The position numbers and the translations under genes were made by a program. Positions 28,735 to 38,516 of a stretch of 64,000 bases of DNA are shown here, piece after piece (the first letter of the stretch is position 1; every line of letters begins with the position of its first letter). The notes under the pieces were generated by a model. The model made no database searches. It was not told the DNA's origin and worked only from the letters and a program-made list of their open reading frames with translations. The DNA comes from Echinicola vietnamensis DSM 17526 (lineage in GTDB: Bacteria; Bacteroidota; Bacteroidia; Cytophagales; Cyclobacteriaceae). The DNA lies in NCBI RefSeq assembly GCF_000325705.1, contig NC_019904.1, positions 3,288,001 through 3,352,000 on the forward strand, in the 5' to 3' direction.

Positions 28735-29735
28735 TGAAGGATCCAGGATTAAGTAATATTTCTGGGAGACTAATTTTTACATGGTCTTATGAAATAGAAT
28801 TTCATACGGTTAAAACGATGGACTTCCTCCACAGGGCAAACGCCTTTAAAAAAAATGTTCCTATTTGCATTTATATTTGCCGTTCCTACGGAACTTTCCC
28901 TTTTGTGTGTAATCATTTTTGTTGCAGGTTGTCACCTGCACCTTCTATATGCCCCTCCGCCAAAGGCGGATTAGGCAGGATGTTCAGTTGCTTAACGCAT
29001 ATTCAGGGTTTAACCTCAGCCAAGCCAACCATTATGCATGAGCAGATAGCCGCGACGGCTTGTAGGATCCAAATCAACTAATCATTCTTCAGCCTATTCC
29101 GCCATTCGGCACCATAGGCTACTGCGGTTTCCAATGTACAAATCGGGGCAAAGTGCCCGCGGCACGGTAAATTATGTAACCTGCGGATTCATCCGCAGGA
29201 ACTTAAGCGCTCCTCAACTTCCCGAAGGAGTGCCAGCGGCACGGATGATAGCTCATCTACACGAAATTAGTATTAAATGCGTTTGCCACATTTGACAAAC
29301 CATCAGGGAAATCACTTTTAGCCTCTTGAAGTTCTTTAGTTCAGGCTGACATCTCTTTACTAATAGTTTAAAAGTGTTTGCCCTAGAGGAACTGCCAATT
29401 TTCATTATGTTGTAAAATGCCCCCTACTTTTCGGCTTGATCCAGGTTCATGCCATGTTTCTGGGGGCGATAAATTTCTGCATTTATCGAAACAATGATAC
29501 ACTTCAAGGCTTCAACGAACAAAGCACTTATAATTTCTTTTCTGTGAAGGGTGCATTATGCACTTGGTGCCAGTGGTCCTTTGTGGAAATTTTAGTTATT
29601 CGTGGCATTATGGATCAAGCTACAACGTTGGCGAAGATAAATATAGTAGGAGCATAGTGACCACCAGTTCCCTAAATAGCTTTCGGACCGCCTCGTGCAA
29701 ACAATAAACGATAAAGTTGACCAGTTTATAGAAAT
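28735..29735. repeat. Palindrome-rich relic region with dispersed repeat fragments
   Basis: No protein gene supported. Six short perfect hairpins occur within 28880-29250: GTTCC-tac-GGAAC, GCAGGT-tgtc-ACCTGC, TCCGCC-aaa-GGCGGA, GTGCC-cgc-GGCAC, CTGCGGA-ttca-TCCGCAG and GTGCC-agc-GGCAC. Fragments at 28800-28826, 29446-29466 and 29612-29631 recur elsewhere in the window (47.6-48.3 and 59.9 kb). It looks like accumulated REP-like elements or remnants of a decayed mobile unit. Confidence 0.6.
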
Positions 29736-29769
29736 AAAAAGGGGGGATGAAAATCATACTCCCCCTTTT
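29736..29769 (-). terminator. Terminator after serBA
   Basis: AAAAAGGGGGGA and TCCCCCTTTT form a strong stem; on the minus strand it ends in a T run. It lies 34 bp past the stop of the SerB-SerA fusion gene. Confidence 0.85.
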
Positions 29770-29802
29770 GGATTGTTGTGGTTAATTGTGTTTATGAAAT
29801 GC

Positions 29803-31695
29803 TTAATAGAGAATTCTGAAACGGATAGTCCCTTCGATCTCTTTTAGTGCATCGATGACATCATTTGAATAACGCTTGTCAATGTCCGTAATGACATATC
29901 CGATCTTTTCGTTTGTTTTCAGGTATTGGCCGACAATGTTGATTTTATAGCTGGCGAGTACCTGATTGATTTTTGCCAATACCCCAGGAGCGTTTTGGTG
30001 GATATGAATCAAGCGGTGAGCGTCCTTTAGGAATGGCAACTGGATATTGGGGAAGTTTACGCTGTTAAACGTATTCCCACTATTGATATATTCGATGATT
30101 TTACCTGGTACGAACTGGGCAATGTTTTCTTGGGCCTCCAAGGTACTGCCACCGATATGTGGCGTTAGGATGGTGTTTGGGCAACCGATCAATTCGGATT
30201 CAAACGGCTCATCATTGTTCTTGGGTTCTGTCGGGAACACGTCCACCGCAGCACCTGCCAAATGGCCACTTTCCAGTGCATCCCTAAGGGCGGGAACATC
30301 CACTACATGGCCGCGGCTAAGGTTGACCAGAATGGCACCTTTTTTCATCTTGAAGATTTTTTCTTTGTTCAAGATGTTTTTATTTTCTGTTCTGCCATCC
30401 ACATGGAGCGAGATGATATCACAGGTTTCCAGCAACTCGTCCAGTGAGTCTATTTTAGTGGCATTTCCGAGGGCCAAACGTTCTACGATGTCGTAATAGA
30501 AAACATTCATACCCATGTTTTCAGCCAACACTGAAAGCTGGGCGCCAATGTTTCCATAACCAATGATACCTAGCTTTTTGCCCCTCACTTCAAAGCTTCC
30601 AGAAGCAGACTTGTTCCAGATCCCTTGGTGCATTTTTAAGGTTTTGTCATGGAGGTTTCGCATCAGGAAGATGATTTCCGATATGGCCAGTTCCACCACA
30701 GAACGAGTATTGCTAAAAGGGGCGTTGAAAACCGCGATGCCCTTTTCCTGACAGGTTTCCAGGTCGATTTGGTTGGTGCCGATGCAGAAGGCGCCGACAG
30801 CCATCAGCCTGTTGGCATTTTCAAGGACCTTTTTGGTGATCTGTGTTTTGGAACGGATGCCTATAATAGAGACATTCTTTATCTTCTCACACAATTCCTC
30901 TTCGGACATAGCAGAACTTACCACTTCCACGTTGTAGCCTTCTTGCTTCATGATTTCCACACCGATAGGGTGGACATTTTCCAATAGAAGCACGTTTATT
31001 CTGCTTTTTGGATAGCTGAATTTTTTGTTCATTTTATTAACATACAAAATTTCATCCAGACTGGGAGCAATATGGTCCGCTTTTGATGAAACCTTAGGTC
31101 TATTGATATTTTCGGTAAATGCGTAAAATTTATTGGCCAATCCAGAAGCCTTGATCTCATAATCTGTATAACCATCACCAATGACATAGACGTCACCTTC
31201 TAGCTTTAAGCTTTTGATAGTGGCGGGCTTGCCGTTATTATTGGATAGGAGGTTTTCCTTGTTAAGGTCAATGATATTGCCTGCTTCATCATAGATAAAA
31301 TCATTGGCAAATACATTTTCCTCCTTCAGGCCATAAGCAGCCACCACCGGGGTGATAAAATCCTTAAAGCCATTGGACAGGATATAGATGTTTTCAGCAT
31401 TTTCTTGGAAAAACTCCCGGTTTCGCTGAAAAGATTTGGACACCTTTTGCTTAAGCGCATCTATAAGCTCTGCGATTTGCGATTTGTTGGCTTGAAGGAT
31501 TTCGATTCTCCTTTCCAAGCTTTCGCGCAGATTCAATTTCCCTTCCATGCCCAAGTCCGTGATGTCCTTGATGGCTTGCAATTTTTCATCTCTTTTGGGA
31601 TCATTTCTCAAGCTGATCTCTCCCAAAATATCCAACGCTTCTACCTGCGTAAAGGTACTGTCAAAATCGATGATAAACTTTTTATCAGTGGTCAT
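29803..31695 (-). CDS. SerB-SerA fusion: HAD phosphatase plus D-3-phosphoglycerate dehydrogenase
   Basis: 630 residues joining the first and last steps of serine biosynthesis. Residues 1-215 are a phosphoserine-phosphatase-like HAD domain (nucleophile region IIDFDST, Asp10 and Asp12; later VIGDGYTDYEI). Residues 230-545 are phosphoglycerate dehydrogenase, with NAD-binding GYGNIG (379-384), Arg281 (GIRSKT), and the active-site end DVFPTEP (Glu490) with TPHIGGST (His513). Residues 550-630 are an ACT domain, the usual serine-feedback site. The PSAT step is not encoded in this window. Oxidation of 3-phosphoglycerate and final dephosphorylation would share one polypeptide. Single gene with its own terminator. 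Confidence 0.92.
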   Translation of the reverse strand: MTTDKKFIIDFDSTFTQVEALDILGEISLRNDPKRDEKLQAIKDITDLGMEGKLNLRESLERRIEILQANKSQIAELIDALKQKVSKSFQRNREFFQENAENIYILSNGFKDFITPVVAAYGLKEENVFANDFIYDEAGNIIDLNKENLLSNNNGKPATIKSLKLEGDVYVIGDGYTDYEIKASGLANKFYAFTENINRPKVSSKADHIAPSLDEILYVNKMNKKFSYPKSRINVLLLENVHPIGVEIMKQEGYNVEVVSSAMSEEELCEKIKNVSIIGIRSKTQITKKVLENANRLMAVGAFCIGTNQIDLETCQEKGIAVFNAPFSNTRSVVELAISEIIFLMRNLHDKTLKMHQGIWNKSASGSFEVRGKKLGIIGYGNIGAQLSVLAENMGMNVFYYDIVERLALGNATKIDSLDELLETCDIISLHVDGRTENKNILNKEKIFKMKKGAILVNLSRGHVVDVPALRDALESGHLAGAAVDVFPTEPKNNDEPFESELIGCPNTILTPHIGGSTLEAQENIAQFVPGKIIEYINSGNTFNSVNFPNIQLPFLKDAHRLIHIHQNAPGVLAKINQVLASYKINIVGQYLKTNEKIGYVITDIDKRYSNDVIDALKEIEGTIRFRILY

Positions 31696-31811
31696 TTTGT
31701 GGTGAACTTTTAATGATTTGCGCGTAAATTTAGCATTTTCTTAATTTATACGAATGTTTGTTGTCAAAAATACTTTCAAAATTTTTAAATGTTTTTTAGT
31801 CGATTACGACG

Positions 31812-31819
31812 TATTTTTG
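31812..31819 (+). promoter_or_regulatory. -7 promoter box of the DUF4920 gene
   Basis: TATTTTTG fits TAnnTTTG and lies 28 bp before the ATG at 31848, leaving a short leader. The -33 element is not clear. Confidence 0.45.
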
Positions 31820-31847
31820 TAAAATCACTGAAATAAACGAAATAGCT

Positions 31848-32351
31848 ATGAAAATGAAGGTTCCTGTGCTTTTGGTACTCCTTTTAACTTTTTCTTTTTT
31901 TGCTTGCGACGATGCAAAAAAAGTCCAAGAAACCACTGGGGAGACGGCAAGTGAAGACGGGGTTTCTGGCACTTACGGTGCACCCCTTAGTGAGGATGGA
32001 ATGTTTTCCCTCACGCATATGTTGGAGACGTTAAAGTCAGAGGAGAAATTTGAGGGAAAGATCAGTGGTGAAATCGACGAGGTCTGTGTGAAAAAAGGAT
32101 GTTGGTTGACGATGGACTTGCCAAATGGGGAGTCAATGCGGGTGACGTTTAAAGATTATGGCTTTTTTGTGCCTAAAAATGCCCATGGATATCCAGTGGT
32201 GCTTGAAGGAGAAGCGGTGAAAGTCGTTACCGATGTGGCTTCTTTGAGGCATTATGCCCAGGATGGGGGTGCATCAGCTGAAGAAATAGAGAATATTACT
32301 GAACCGAAAGAAGAGTATACTTTTGTTGCGACAGGAGTTTTGATTCAATAG
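31848..32351 (+). CDS. DUF4920-family lipoprotein
   Basis: 167 residues. Lipoprotein signal with FFAC (Cys about 20), an acidic linker, then a compact domain from about 42: GTYGAPL, GKISGEIDEVCVKKGCWLTMDLPNGESMRVTFKDYGFFVP. The conserved VCxKKGCW with two Cys is the hallmark of DUF4920. An OB-like fold and a periplasmic or outer-membrane location are likely; function unknown. It is followed after 13 bp by a small gene and probably co-transcribed with it. Confidence 0.85.
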   Translation: MKMKVPVLLVLLLTFSFFACDDAKKVQETTGETASEDGVSGTYGAPLSEDGMFSLTHMLETLKSEEKFEGKISGEIDEVCVKKGCWLTMDLPNGESMRVTFKDYGFFVPKNAHGYPVVLEGEAVKVVTDVASLRHYAQDGGASAEEIENITEPKEEYTFVATGVLIQ

Positions 32352-32364
32352 AAATTTTAAGAAT

Positions 32365-32568
32365 ATGGCAATAGCATTGGATAATTTACGTGTAGGTAGG
32401 GTTTATTATTTGACCAATTATGGAGAAAACCGTCACCTGGAGGTATTGGAGCGGATAGGAAGGGAAAATTTTCAGGTAAAGGATTTGGATACCTTGGAAA
32501 TCTACGAGTTGGACGAATTGTTGAGATGGGGGATTGGTAAGGACTATGATCTGGATGAGGTAAGATGA
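32365..32568 (+). CDS. Small conserved-looking protein, 67 aa, unknown function
   Basis: Begins 13 bp after the DUF4920 gene. MAIALDNLRVGRVYYLTNYGE ... LERIGRENFQVKDLDTLEIYELDELLRWGIGKDYDL is a well-composed, acidic, soluble sequence with no signal peptide or membrane helix, and looks like a small SH3-like beta domain. Coding is supported by balanced codon use and operon position. I do not recognise a named family. Confidence 0.65.
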   Translation: MAIALDNLRVGRVYYLTNYGENRHLEVLERIGRENFQVKDLDTLEIYELDELLRWGIGKDYDLDEVR

Positions 32569-32646
32569 ACATGTTCCGAAGAATAAAAGGAGGATAAAAC
32601 TCCGTTTAAGCCAATTTAAGATAAGTCTGGTGGATATCAGAAAAAA

Positions 32647-32674
32647 TACCGCTGGAGGTTCTGTTCCAGCGGTA
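32647..32674 (-). terminator. Terminator of the RND efflux operon
   Basis: TACCGCTGGA and TCCAGCGGTA form a 10-bp stem with an 8-nt loop; on the minus strand it is followed by six T. It lies 38 bp past the OMF gene. Confidence 0.85.
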
Positions 32675-32711
32675 CAAGATTAGTTATGGTAAATGCCAGT
32701 CCGTTTATAGT

Positions 32712-34127
32712 TTAATTCCATCCACCACCCAAGGAACGGTACAGGTCCACAACTGATAGGAACACCTCTTTTCTTGTATTCGTCATTTCTAACTCTGCTT
32801 CCAAAGCTCTTGCTTGGGCGGTAATAACCTCTAAATAGGTCGCATAACCTCCTCTGAAAAGGTCATTGGCTATTTGAATAGAATTTAGGAGAACTTGGGT
32901 TTCCTCTTCTTTGAGGGCGTATTTCTTTTTCATTTTATCCACCCGCCTGAGATTAGTCAAGACCTCTCTATAGCCATTCATGATAGCTTGTTGATATTGA
33001 TAATAAGCTATTCGATTATTTGCAATGGACTTATTAAATCCAGCTCGGATTTTAAACTGTTGGAATATAGGGGCGGTAATGCCACCAAGAAACCCTACTG
33101 TAAGCGCTCCCGGGAAATTGAAAGCAGAAGGAATGTTCTGTTCATTTAGACCGATATATGGCGTAAGGCTTAAGGAAGGGAAAAATTCTGCCCTAGCAGC
33201 GGCAAGGTGTGCATCAGTAGCCAGTAATTCAAGCTCTGCCTGTTGGACATCGGGCCTTCTAAGCAATAGATCCGTGGGGACACCAACATTGATTGCTTCT
33301 GGCAAGTTTATATCCAAGAGTGATTCTGCCCGGGGTATTTCTTCGGGATACCTGCCCAAGAGATAGTTTAGGGAATTTTCAGCAGCAATGATTTCCTGTT
33401 CTTTTTCATATCGTAGGCTTTTGGTGGCCAATAACTGGGCAGCAAATTGCTGAACGGCCAGTTCGTTAGCCCTTCCGGCCATTTTTTGAATTTTGATCAG
33501 CTCAAGGGCAATTTCCTGGTAATCAATGTTTTTATTGATGGTTTCCAGCTCTTTATCAAATCCTAGCAATTCATAATATAGCTTTGCTACTTCTGCAATT
33601 AATGTGGTCTGTACCAGCAAGCGTCCCTTTTCTGTAGCCAGTATCCGCTGATGGGCAGCTTTCTTTCGGTTTTTGATCTTTCCCCAAAGGTCAATTTCCC
33701 AAGTGCTTTGAAATCCTAAAAAGCTACGTTCAATCTGATTGTCCACGTTGCGGTCTCCATTAACGGTACCGGAGAGTAGATTGGGTTTGATATTTCCAGA
33801 CCTGTACCTAGCGATACCGTCTACTGTGGGATATAGTCTCCCTTTTTCTATGCGGTATTGTGCGGTGGCTACCTCGATACGCTCTACGGCTGCTAGCATA
33901 TCCAAGTTGTGTTCCAATGCCTCTTCGATCAAACTGTTGAGGTTAGGATCGTTGAAGAATTTGTTCCATGGAATATGCGCAATGTTAATAGAGTCTTTTT
34001 CTCCGATAAAAGTTGCGGGTATTTTCGGCATATCAGGTTTTTCGGGGATGTCTATGGATTTGCACCCCCCGAAAATTCCCGCTATTATAATGATTGACAG
34101 TATTACTTTTTGATCAATTCGGATCAT
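32712..34127 (-). CDS. TolC-like outer-membrane efflux lipoprotein (NodT type)
   Basis: Outer-membrane exit duct of a tripartite pump. 471 residues with lipobox GGC (Cys22). Two outer-membrane-efflux-protein repeats are seen (LIEEALEHNLDMLAAVERIEVATAQYRIEKGRLYPTVDGIA; LRRPDVQQAELELLATDAHLAAARAEFFPSLSLTPYIG), with long coiled-coil helices between them. Third gene of the operon, starting 4 bp after the RND gene. Confidence 0.93.
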   Translation of the reverse strand: MIRIDQKVILSIIIIAGIFGGCKSIDIPEKPDMPKIPATFIGEKDSINIAHIPWNKFFNDPNLNSLIEEALEHNLDMLAAVERIEVATAQYRIEKGRLYPTVDGIARYRSGNIKPNLLSGTVNGDRNVDNQIERSFLGFQSTWEIDLWGKIKNRKKAAHQRILATEKGRLLVQTTLIAEVAKLYYELLGFDKELETINKNIDYQEIALELIKIQKMAGRANELAVQQFAAQLLATKSLRYEKEQEIIAAENSLNYLLGRYPEEIPRAESLLDINLPEAINVGVPTDLLLRRPDVQQAELELLATDAHLAAARAEFFPSLSLTPYIGLNEQNIPSAFNFPGALTVGFLGGITAPIFQQFKIRAGFNKSIANNRIAYYQYQQAIMNGYREVLTNLRRVDKMKKKYALKEEETQVLLNSIQIANDLFRGGYATYLEVITAQARALEAELEMTNTRKEVFLSVVDLYRSLGGGWN

Positions 34128-34131
34128 TATA

Positions 34132-37100
34132 TTAATTATTAGATAGCGAAACCGCTATGTTTTCCACTTTATTTTTCATCTTGGTCTTATTCTTTTTCCT
34201 TCTACTGGAAAACAGTACATAGAGGCCAGGAATAAGGAACATGCCAAAGACCGTTCCGCTGAACATTCCTCCCAATGCAGCGGTACCTATTGACCTGTTG
34301 CCGAGTGCTCCGGCTCCTGTGGCCATACAGAGGGGTACCAGTCCTGCCATAAAAGCAAAGGAAGTCATCAGGATGGGCCGTAATCGGGACACGGCGCCAG
34401 TAATTGCTGCCGGGATTATGTCCATGCCTTCTTTTCGCTTTAGAACCGCAAATTCAATAATCAGAATCGCGTTTTTGCCCAGCAAGCCTATCAACATAAT
34501 GAGGGCCACTTGGGCATATATGTTGTTTTGAAGGCCAAGTAAATAGAGGGCTGCAAAAGAACCGAATACCCCGGCTGGTAAGAACAGAATCACTGGAAGT
34601 GGCAATACAAAGCTTTCGTACTGCGCTGCCAGCAGTAGGTAAACGAAGACAAGGCAGATGATGAAAATGTAAATGGCCTGATTGCCTGAACTTACTTCCT
34701 GACGCGTCATTCCGTACCAATCATAGCCATATCCTTTAGGCAGTTTTTCTGCCGCTACTCTTTGGATGGCAGCCACAGCATCACCACTACTGTACCCTGG
34801 CGCAGGGATACCTTTTACCTTTGCCGAGGTGTACATGTTATGTTTACTCAACTGTTCTGGGCCGTATACTTTTTCCAAATTAATGAAAGAGGAGATAGGG
34901 ACCATTTCACCGCCGTCATTCTTAACATGGACTTTCAGCACGTCTTCTGGATTAGCTCTATATTGTGGTCCGGCCTGCATCATCACATCATACATGTTTT
35001 CGAAGCGAACAAAATCGGAGGCCAAGACACCTCCCATCAGTATTTGTAAAGTGCTCATGGCATTACTGATGGTAACGCCTTTTTTGGCGGCCATGTCTTG
35101 ATCTACATTTACCATATACTGGGGGAAGTTTGGATCAAAATCCGACTTCACTTCACCAATTTCAGGCGCATTGTCCAGCGCTTCCACAAAATCCTCGATC
35201 ACTAGTGAGAGCTTCTGAAGATTGCCACTGCCTGTCTGGTCGAGCACCTTCATTTGGAATCCACTGGAATTACCAAAACCAGAAACCGTAGGAGGAAGGA
35301 AAAACTGCACTTGGGCATCGGAAATATCCGCCGTGCGGGCATAGAGCTCATCGATAGTCTCCTGAATAGAAGCTTCTCGCTCATCCCAATTTTTCAGATT
35401 GATCATGCCCATCCCATAGGATGCTCCGGACAGTCCTGTGGACAGGCTATATCCTGCAAGGGTGGATACTGCGGCAACTTCATCCAGCTCCTCAGCAGCT
35501 TGCTGAATATGGTCAAGTACCTTTTCTGTCCTTTCTACGGTGGCACCGGATGGGGATACGACATTGATGTAAACCATACTCTGATCCTCAACAGGAATGA
35601 ATCCCGAAGGCAATACTTTGGCCACTCCCCAAGTGCCTATGAAAAAGGCGACAAGCATGATTACGGTCACTAATCGCCGTCCCACTAGCACCCCCAATGT
35701 ATTACGGTATTTGCCTGAAAAGGACTCATAGGCCCTGTTAAAGCCATTGAAAAAGGTGTTGAGAAGCGTCTTTTTCTGTTCTGTACCGTAATGGTTTTTT
35801 AATATAATGGCGCACAATGCGGGCGTAAGGGTCAAGGCATTGATTCCAGAAATAACAATGGCAATGGCCAGGGTAATCGAAAACTGGCGATAGAAAATTC
35901 CTACGGGACCATCAAGAAATGCAACAGGGATAAATACCGCCGACATGACTAACGTAATGGACACGATGGCACCTCCAATATCCTTCATTGCTGCCAATGT
36001 AGCTTCCATGGGAGGGAGATGGTCTTCCTCCATTTTGGCATGCACGGCCTCTACTACTACAATAGCATTGTCCACGACAATACCGATGGCCAGTACCAGA
36101 GCAAATAGGGTCAGCATATTGATGGAAAAACCAAATAACTGCATAAAAAACAAGGTGCCGATCAATGCTACGGGTACGGCAAGTGCTGGAATTAAGGTAG
36201 ACCTGAAATCTTGGAGGAATATAAAAACGACCAAGAATACCAAAATAAAGGCTTCGATCAATGTCTTTAATACTTCATGGATAGAGGCGTCAAGAAAGCG
36301 CGAAACATCATAGGTGATTTTATAATCTACACCCGGAGGAAACGATCCTTGCTTCAGTTCTTCCATGCGTTTTTTTACCCGCTGGATGACATCCCTGGCA
36401 TTGGATCCGGGACGCTGGATGATCATGATTGACGCAGCAGGTTTACCGTCGGTTTTAGAGATACGTCCATAGTTCAATGAACCAAACTCTACATCTGCTA
36501 TATCTCCAAGTCTTAGGATAGAACCGTCTTTATTGGCACGGATTACCAGGTTTTCATATTCTTTGGCCTCATTGAACTTACCGGAATACCGAAGGCCGTA
36601 CTGGATCATCTGCGCTCCTTTGCCCGAGCTTACCCCTACTTGACCGGGAGCTGCCTCTACATTTTGGTTGTTTAAGGCGGCTTTTACCTCGTCAGTAGAA
36701 ACTTGGTAAGCGGTCATGCGGTCAGGTTTTAGCCATATCCGCATGGAATAATCTTTCGTACTCATGATTTCGGCAAAGCCCACTCCGTCTACTCTCCTTA
36801 GTTCCTGAAGGACATTTAGATCAGAGAAATTATATATAAACTGCTCATCCATAGAGGGGTCGCTACCCATCACATTGATGTAGAGGAGCAGTCCTTCTAC
36901 TTCCTTTTCTACGGTCACACCTGCTTTGATGACATCCTGTGGCAAATCATTTACGACTGTAGAAACACGGTTTTGTACTTCCATGGCCGCTTCATCTGGG
37001 CTGGTTTCCGCCCCAAAATATACCTTGATTTTGGAAGTACCCCGGTTACTGGACACTGAAGACATGTACATCATCCCCGGTACACCGTTTATGGCTTTTT

Positions 37101-37296
37101 CCAATGGGGTTGTCACAGTTTTGGCTACCACCTCGGAATTAGCTCCCCGGTATTTTGCCCTGATCGAAACGGCTGGAGGAGCGATGTCCGGGAATAGGGC
37201 TACGGGCAACGAAAAGAATGTCAGTGCTCCGAGTAAGACAAAGAAAAGGGATATGACCAAAGAAAGGATTGGTCTTTTGATAAATAAAGACAGCAT
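34132..37296 (-). CDS. RND multidrug efflux permease, HAE1 (AcrB/MexB-like)
   Basis: Inner-membrane proton-driven exporter of 1054 residues, normal family length with 12 membrane helices. Family landmarks: N-terminal FIKRPILSLVISLFFVLLGALTFFSLPVALFPDIAPP; the helix-4 motif LAIGIVVDNAIVVVEAVHAKME; the helix-10 motif GLLGKNAILIIEFAV with the proton-relay Lys; and RLRPILMTSFAFMAGLVPL. The second Asp of the AcrB Asp407-Asp408 pair is Asn here. Second gene of the operon MFP-RND-OMF, 26 bp after the adaptor gene. Drugs or metabolites exported cannot be predicted. Confidence 0.95.
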   Translation of the reverse strand: MLSLFIKRPILSLVISLFFVLLGALTFFSLPVALFPDIAPPAVSIRAKYRGANSEVVAKTVTTPLEKAINGVPGMMYMSSVSSNRGTSKIKVYFGAETSPDEAAMEVQNRVSTVVNDLPQDVIKAGVTVEKEVEGLLLYINVMGSDPSMDEQFIYNFSDLNVLQELRRVDGVGFAEIMSTKDYSMRIWLKPDRMTAYQVSTDEVKAALNNQNVEAAPGQVGVSSGKGAQMIQYGLRYSGKFNEAKEYENLVIRANKDGSILRLGDIADVEFGSLNYGRISKTDGKPAASIMIIQRPGSNARDVIQRVKKRMEELKQGSFPPGVDYKITYDVSRFLDASIHEVLKTLIEAFILVFLVVFIFLQDFRSTLIPALAVPVALIGTLFFMQLFGFSINMLTLFALVLAIGIVVDNAIVVVEAVHAKMEEDHLPPMEATLAAMKDIGGAIVSITLVMSAVFIPVAFLDGPVGIFYRQFSITLAIAIVISGINALTLTPALCAIILKNHYGTEQKKTLLNTFFNGFNRAYESFSGKYRNTLGVLVGRRLVTVIMLVAFFIGTWGVAKVLPSGFIPVEDQSMVYINVVSPSGATVERTEKVLDHIQQAAEELDEVAAVSTLAGYSLSTGLSGASYGMGMINLKNWDEREASIQETIDELYARTADISDAQVQFFLPPTVSGFGNSSGFQMKVLDQTGSGNLQKLSLVIEDFVEALDNAPEIGEVKSDFDPNFPQYMVNVDQDMAAKKGVTISNAMSTLQILMGGVLASDFVRFENMYDVMMQAGPQYRANPEDVLKVHVKNDGGEMVPISSFINLEKVYGPEQLSKHNMYTSAKVKGIPAPGYSSGDAVAAIQRVAAEKLPKGYGYDWYGMTRQEVSSGNQAIYIFIICLVFVYLLLAAQYESFVLPLPVILFLPAGVFGSFAALYLLGLQNNIYAQVALIMLIGLLGKNAILIIEFAVLKRKEGMDIIPAAITGAVSRLRPILMTSFAFMAGLVPLCMATGAGALGNRSIGTAALGGMFSGTVFGMFLIPGLYVLFSSRRKKNKTKMKNKVENIAVSLSNN

Positions 37297-37322
37297 GAGG
37301 TTGAAATAAGGTCTTGGTGGAA

Positions 37323-38477
37323 TTATTGAACGGTAGGGGTTTCCTGAAGGGGGCTTAAGTGATGCGCAGCAATAAATTTCGGCTGGATGGTCATGCCCTC
37401 TTGCAAGTCCTGAATCCCTTCATAGACAATCTTATCACCTTCCTCAATTCCTGATTCCACTACATAATAATGGGAAAACCGAACTTTAGGGATAAATGAT
37501 TTCATTTTCACTTGATTGTTTTCGTCCAGTACAAAAACGTAATGACGGTCTTGTATTTCAAAAACTGCTTTTTGTGGAACCATCAAAACATCGTGTACTT
37601 GGTTGGTGAGGACTACTTTACCTGTAGCTCCGTGTTTTAGGATTTGCTTTTGGTTAGGAAATCGTGCCCGGAAAGCAATGGAGCCTGTGTTGGCATTGAA
37701 TTCTCCTTCCATGGTTTCGATTTTACCTTCATAAGGGTAGGGGGTGCCATCAGCTAGAATTAACTTCACTATATCATTGTTGGAGTCTTCTTGGGTGTTG
37801 ACATATTCAAGGTATTCCCTCTCCGATACATTAAAGTAAACATGTACTGCACTGATGTCAGATACCTTGGTGAGCAAACTTCCTTGATCCAAAAGGCTAC
37901 CTATTCTATGGGGTATTCTATCTATTATTCCACTGAAAGGTGCTTTGATTTCGGTATATCCAAGTTGGGTGTCGGCATGGGCGTATGCTGATTTGGCCTC
38001 TTCAATTTTGGCGAGCACGGCATTGTGCTTTGCCAATGCCACTTTTAATTCCGATTCGGAAATGACATTTTTATTTACCATAATCCGAAGCCTATCTACC
38101 TCGTATTCCAATGCTTTCGCTTCTGCTATTGCACTTGTGAGGTTAGCACTGGCTTTTGCCAATGCCGCTTTGTATTCTTCATCATTGGTTTTGAAAAGGA
38201 GCTGTCCCTTTTTTACGTATTTACCTTCATCGATGAGTATTTCTTCCAGAAAACCCGGAACGCGTGATCGCAGCTCCACGTTCTGAATAGCTTTGATATC
38301 CGCTACATATTCCCGGTAAAGCGCCGTGTCAATGGACGTTACCTGCATGACGGGAAGCGATTTTTCTCTTATCTTTTTCTCTCTTGGCTTACTTTCTGTC
38401 GAACAGCTGCTGTAAAGCATACAGGCAAAAACCAATAGGGTAATGGTGAAATAGTGAGGAGCGTGTAAAATTTTCAT
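37323..38477 (-). CDS. RND periplasmic adaptor (membrane fusion) lipoprotein
   Basis: Links the RND pump to the TolC-like duct. 384 residues with lipobox SSC (Cys25). The lipoyl half-motifs (VELRSRVPGFLEEILIDEGKYVKKGQLLF and YTEIKAPFSGIIDRIPHRIGSLLDQG) flank an alpha-hairpin coiled coil; a beta-barrel and a membrane-proximal domain follow (VLMVPQKAVFEIQDRHYVFVL). First gene of the operon. An 8-bp inverted repeat lies about 40 bp upstream, a possible operator. Confidence 0.94.
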   Translation of the reverse strand: MKILHAPHYFTITLLVFACMLYSSCSTESKPREKKIREKSLPVMQVTSIDTALYREYVADIKAIQNVELRSRVPGFLEEILIDEGKYVKKGQLLFKTNDEEYKAALAKASANLTSAIAEAKALEYEVDRLRIMVNKNVISESELKVALAKHNAVLAKIEEAKSAYAHADTQLGYTEIKAPFSGIIDRIPHRIGSLLDQGSLLTKVSDISAVHVYFNVSEREYLEYVNTQEDSNNDIVKLILADGTPYPYEGKIETMEGEFNANTGSIAFRARFPNQKQILKHGATGKVVLTNQVHDVLMVPQKAVFEIQDRHYVFVLDENNQVKMKSFIPKVRFSHYYVVESGIEEGDKIVYEGIQDLQEGMTIQPKFIAAHHLSPLQETPTVQ

Positions 38478-38516
38478 AATTGACTAAGCAGCAAAACTTA
38501 TGCTAAAATTTTAAAT

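Noticed and set aside
28734..29081. 115-codon frame over the hairpin cluster
   Set aside because: It runs through several perfect palindromes and reads as translated repeat DNA.
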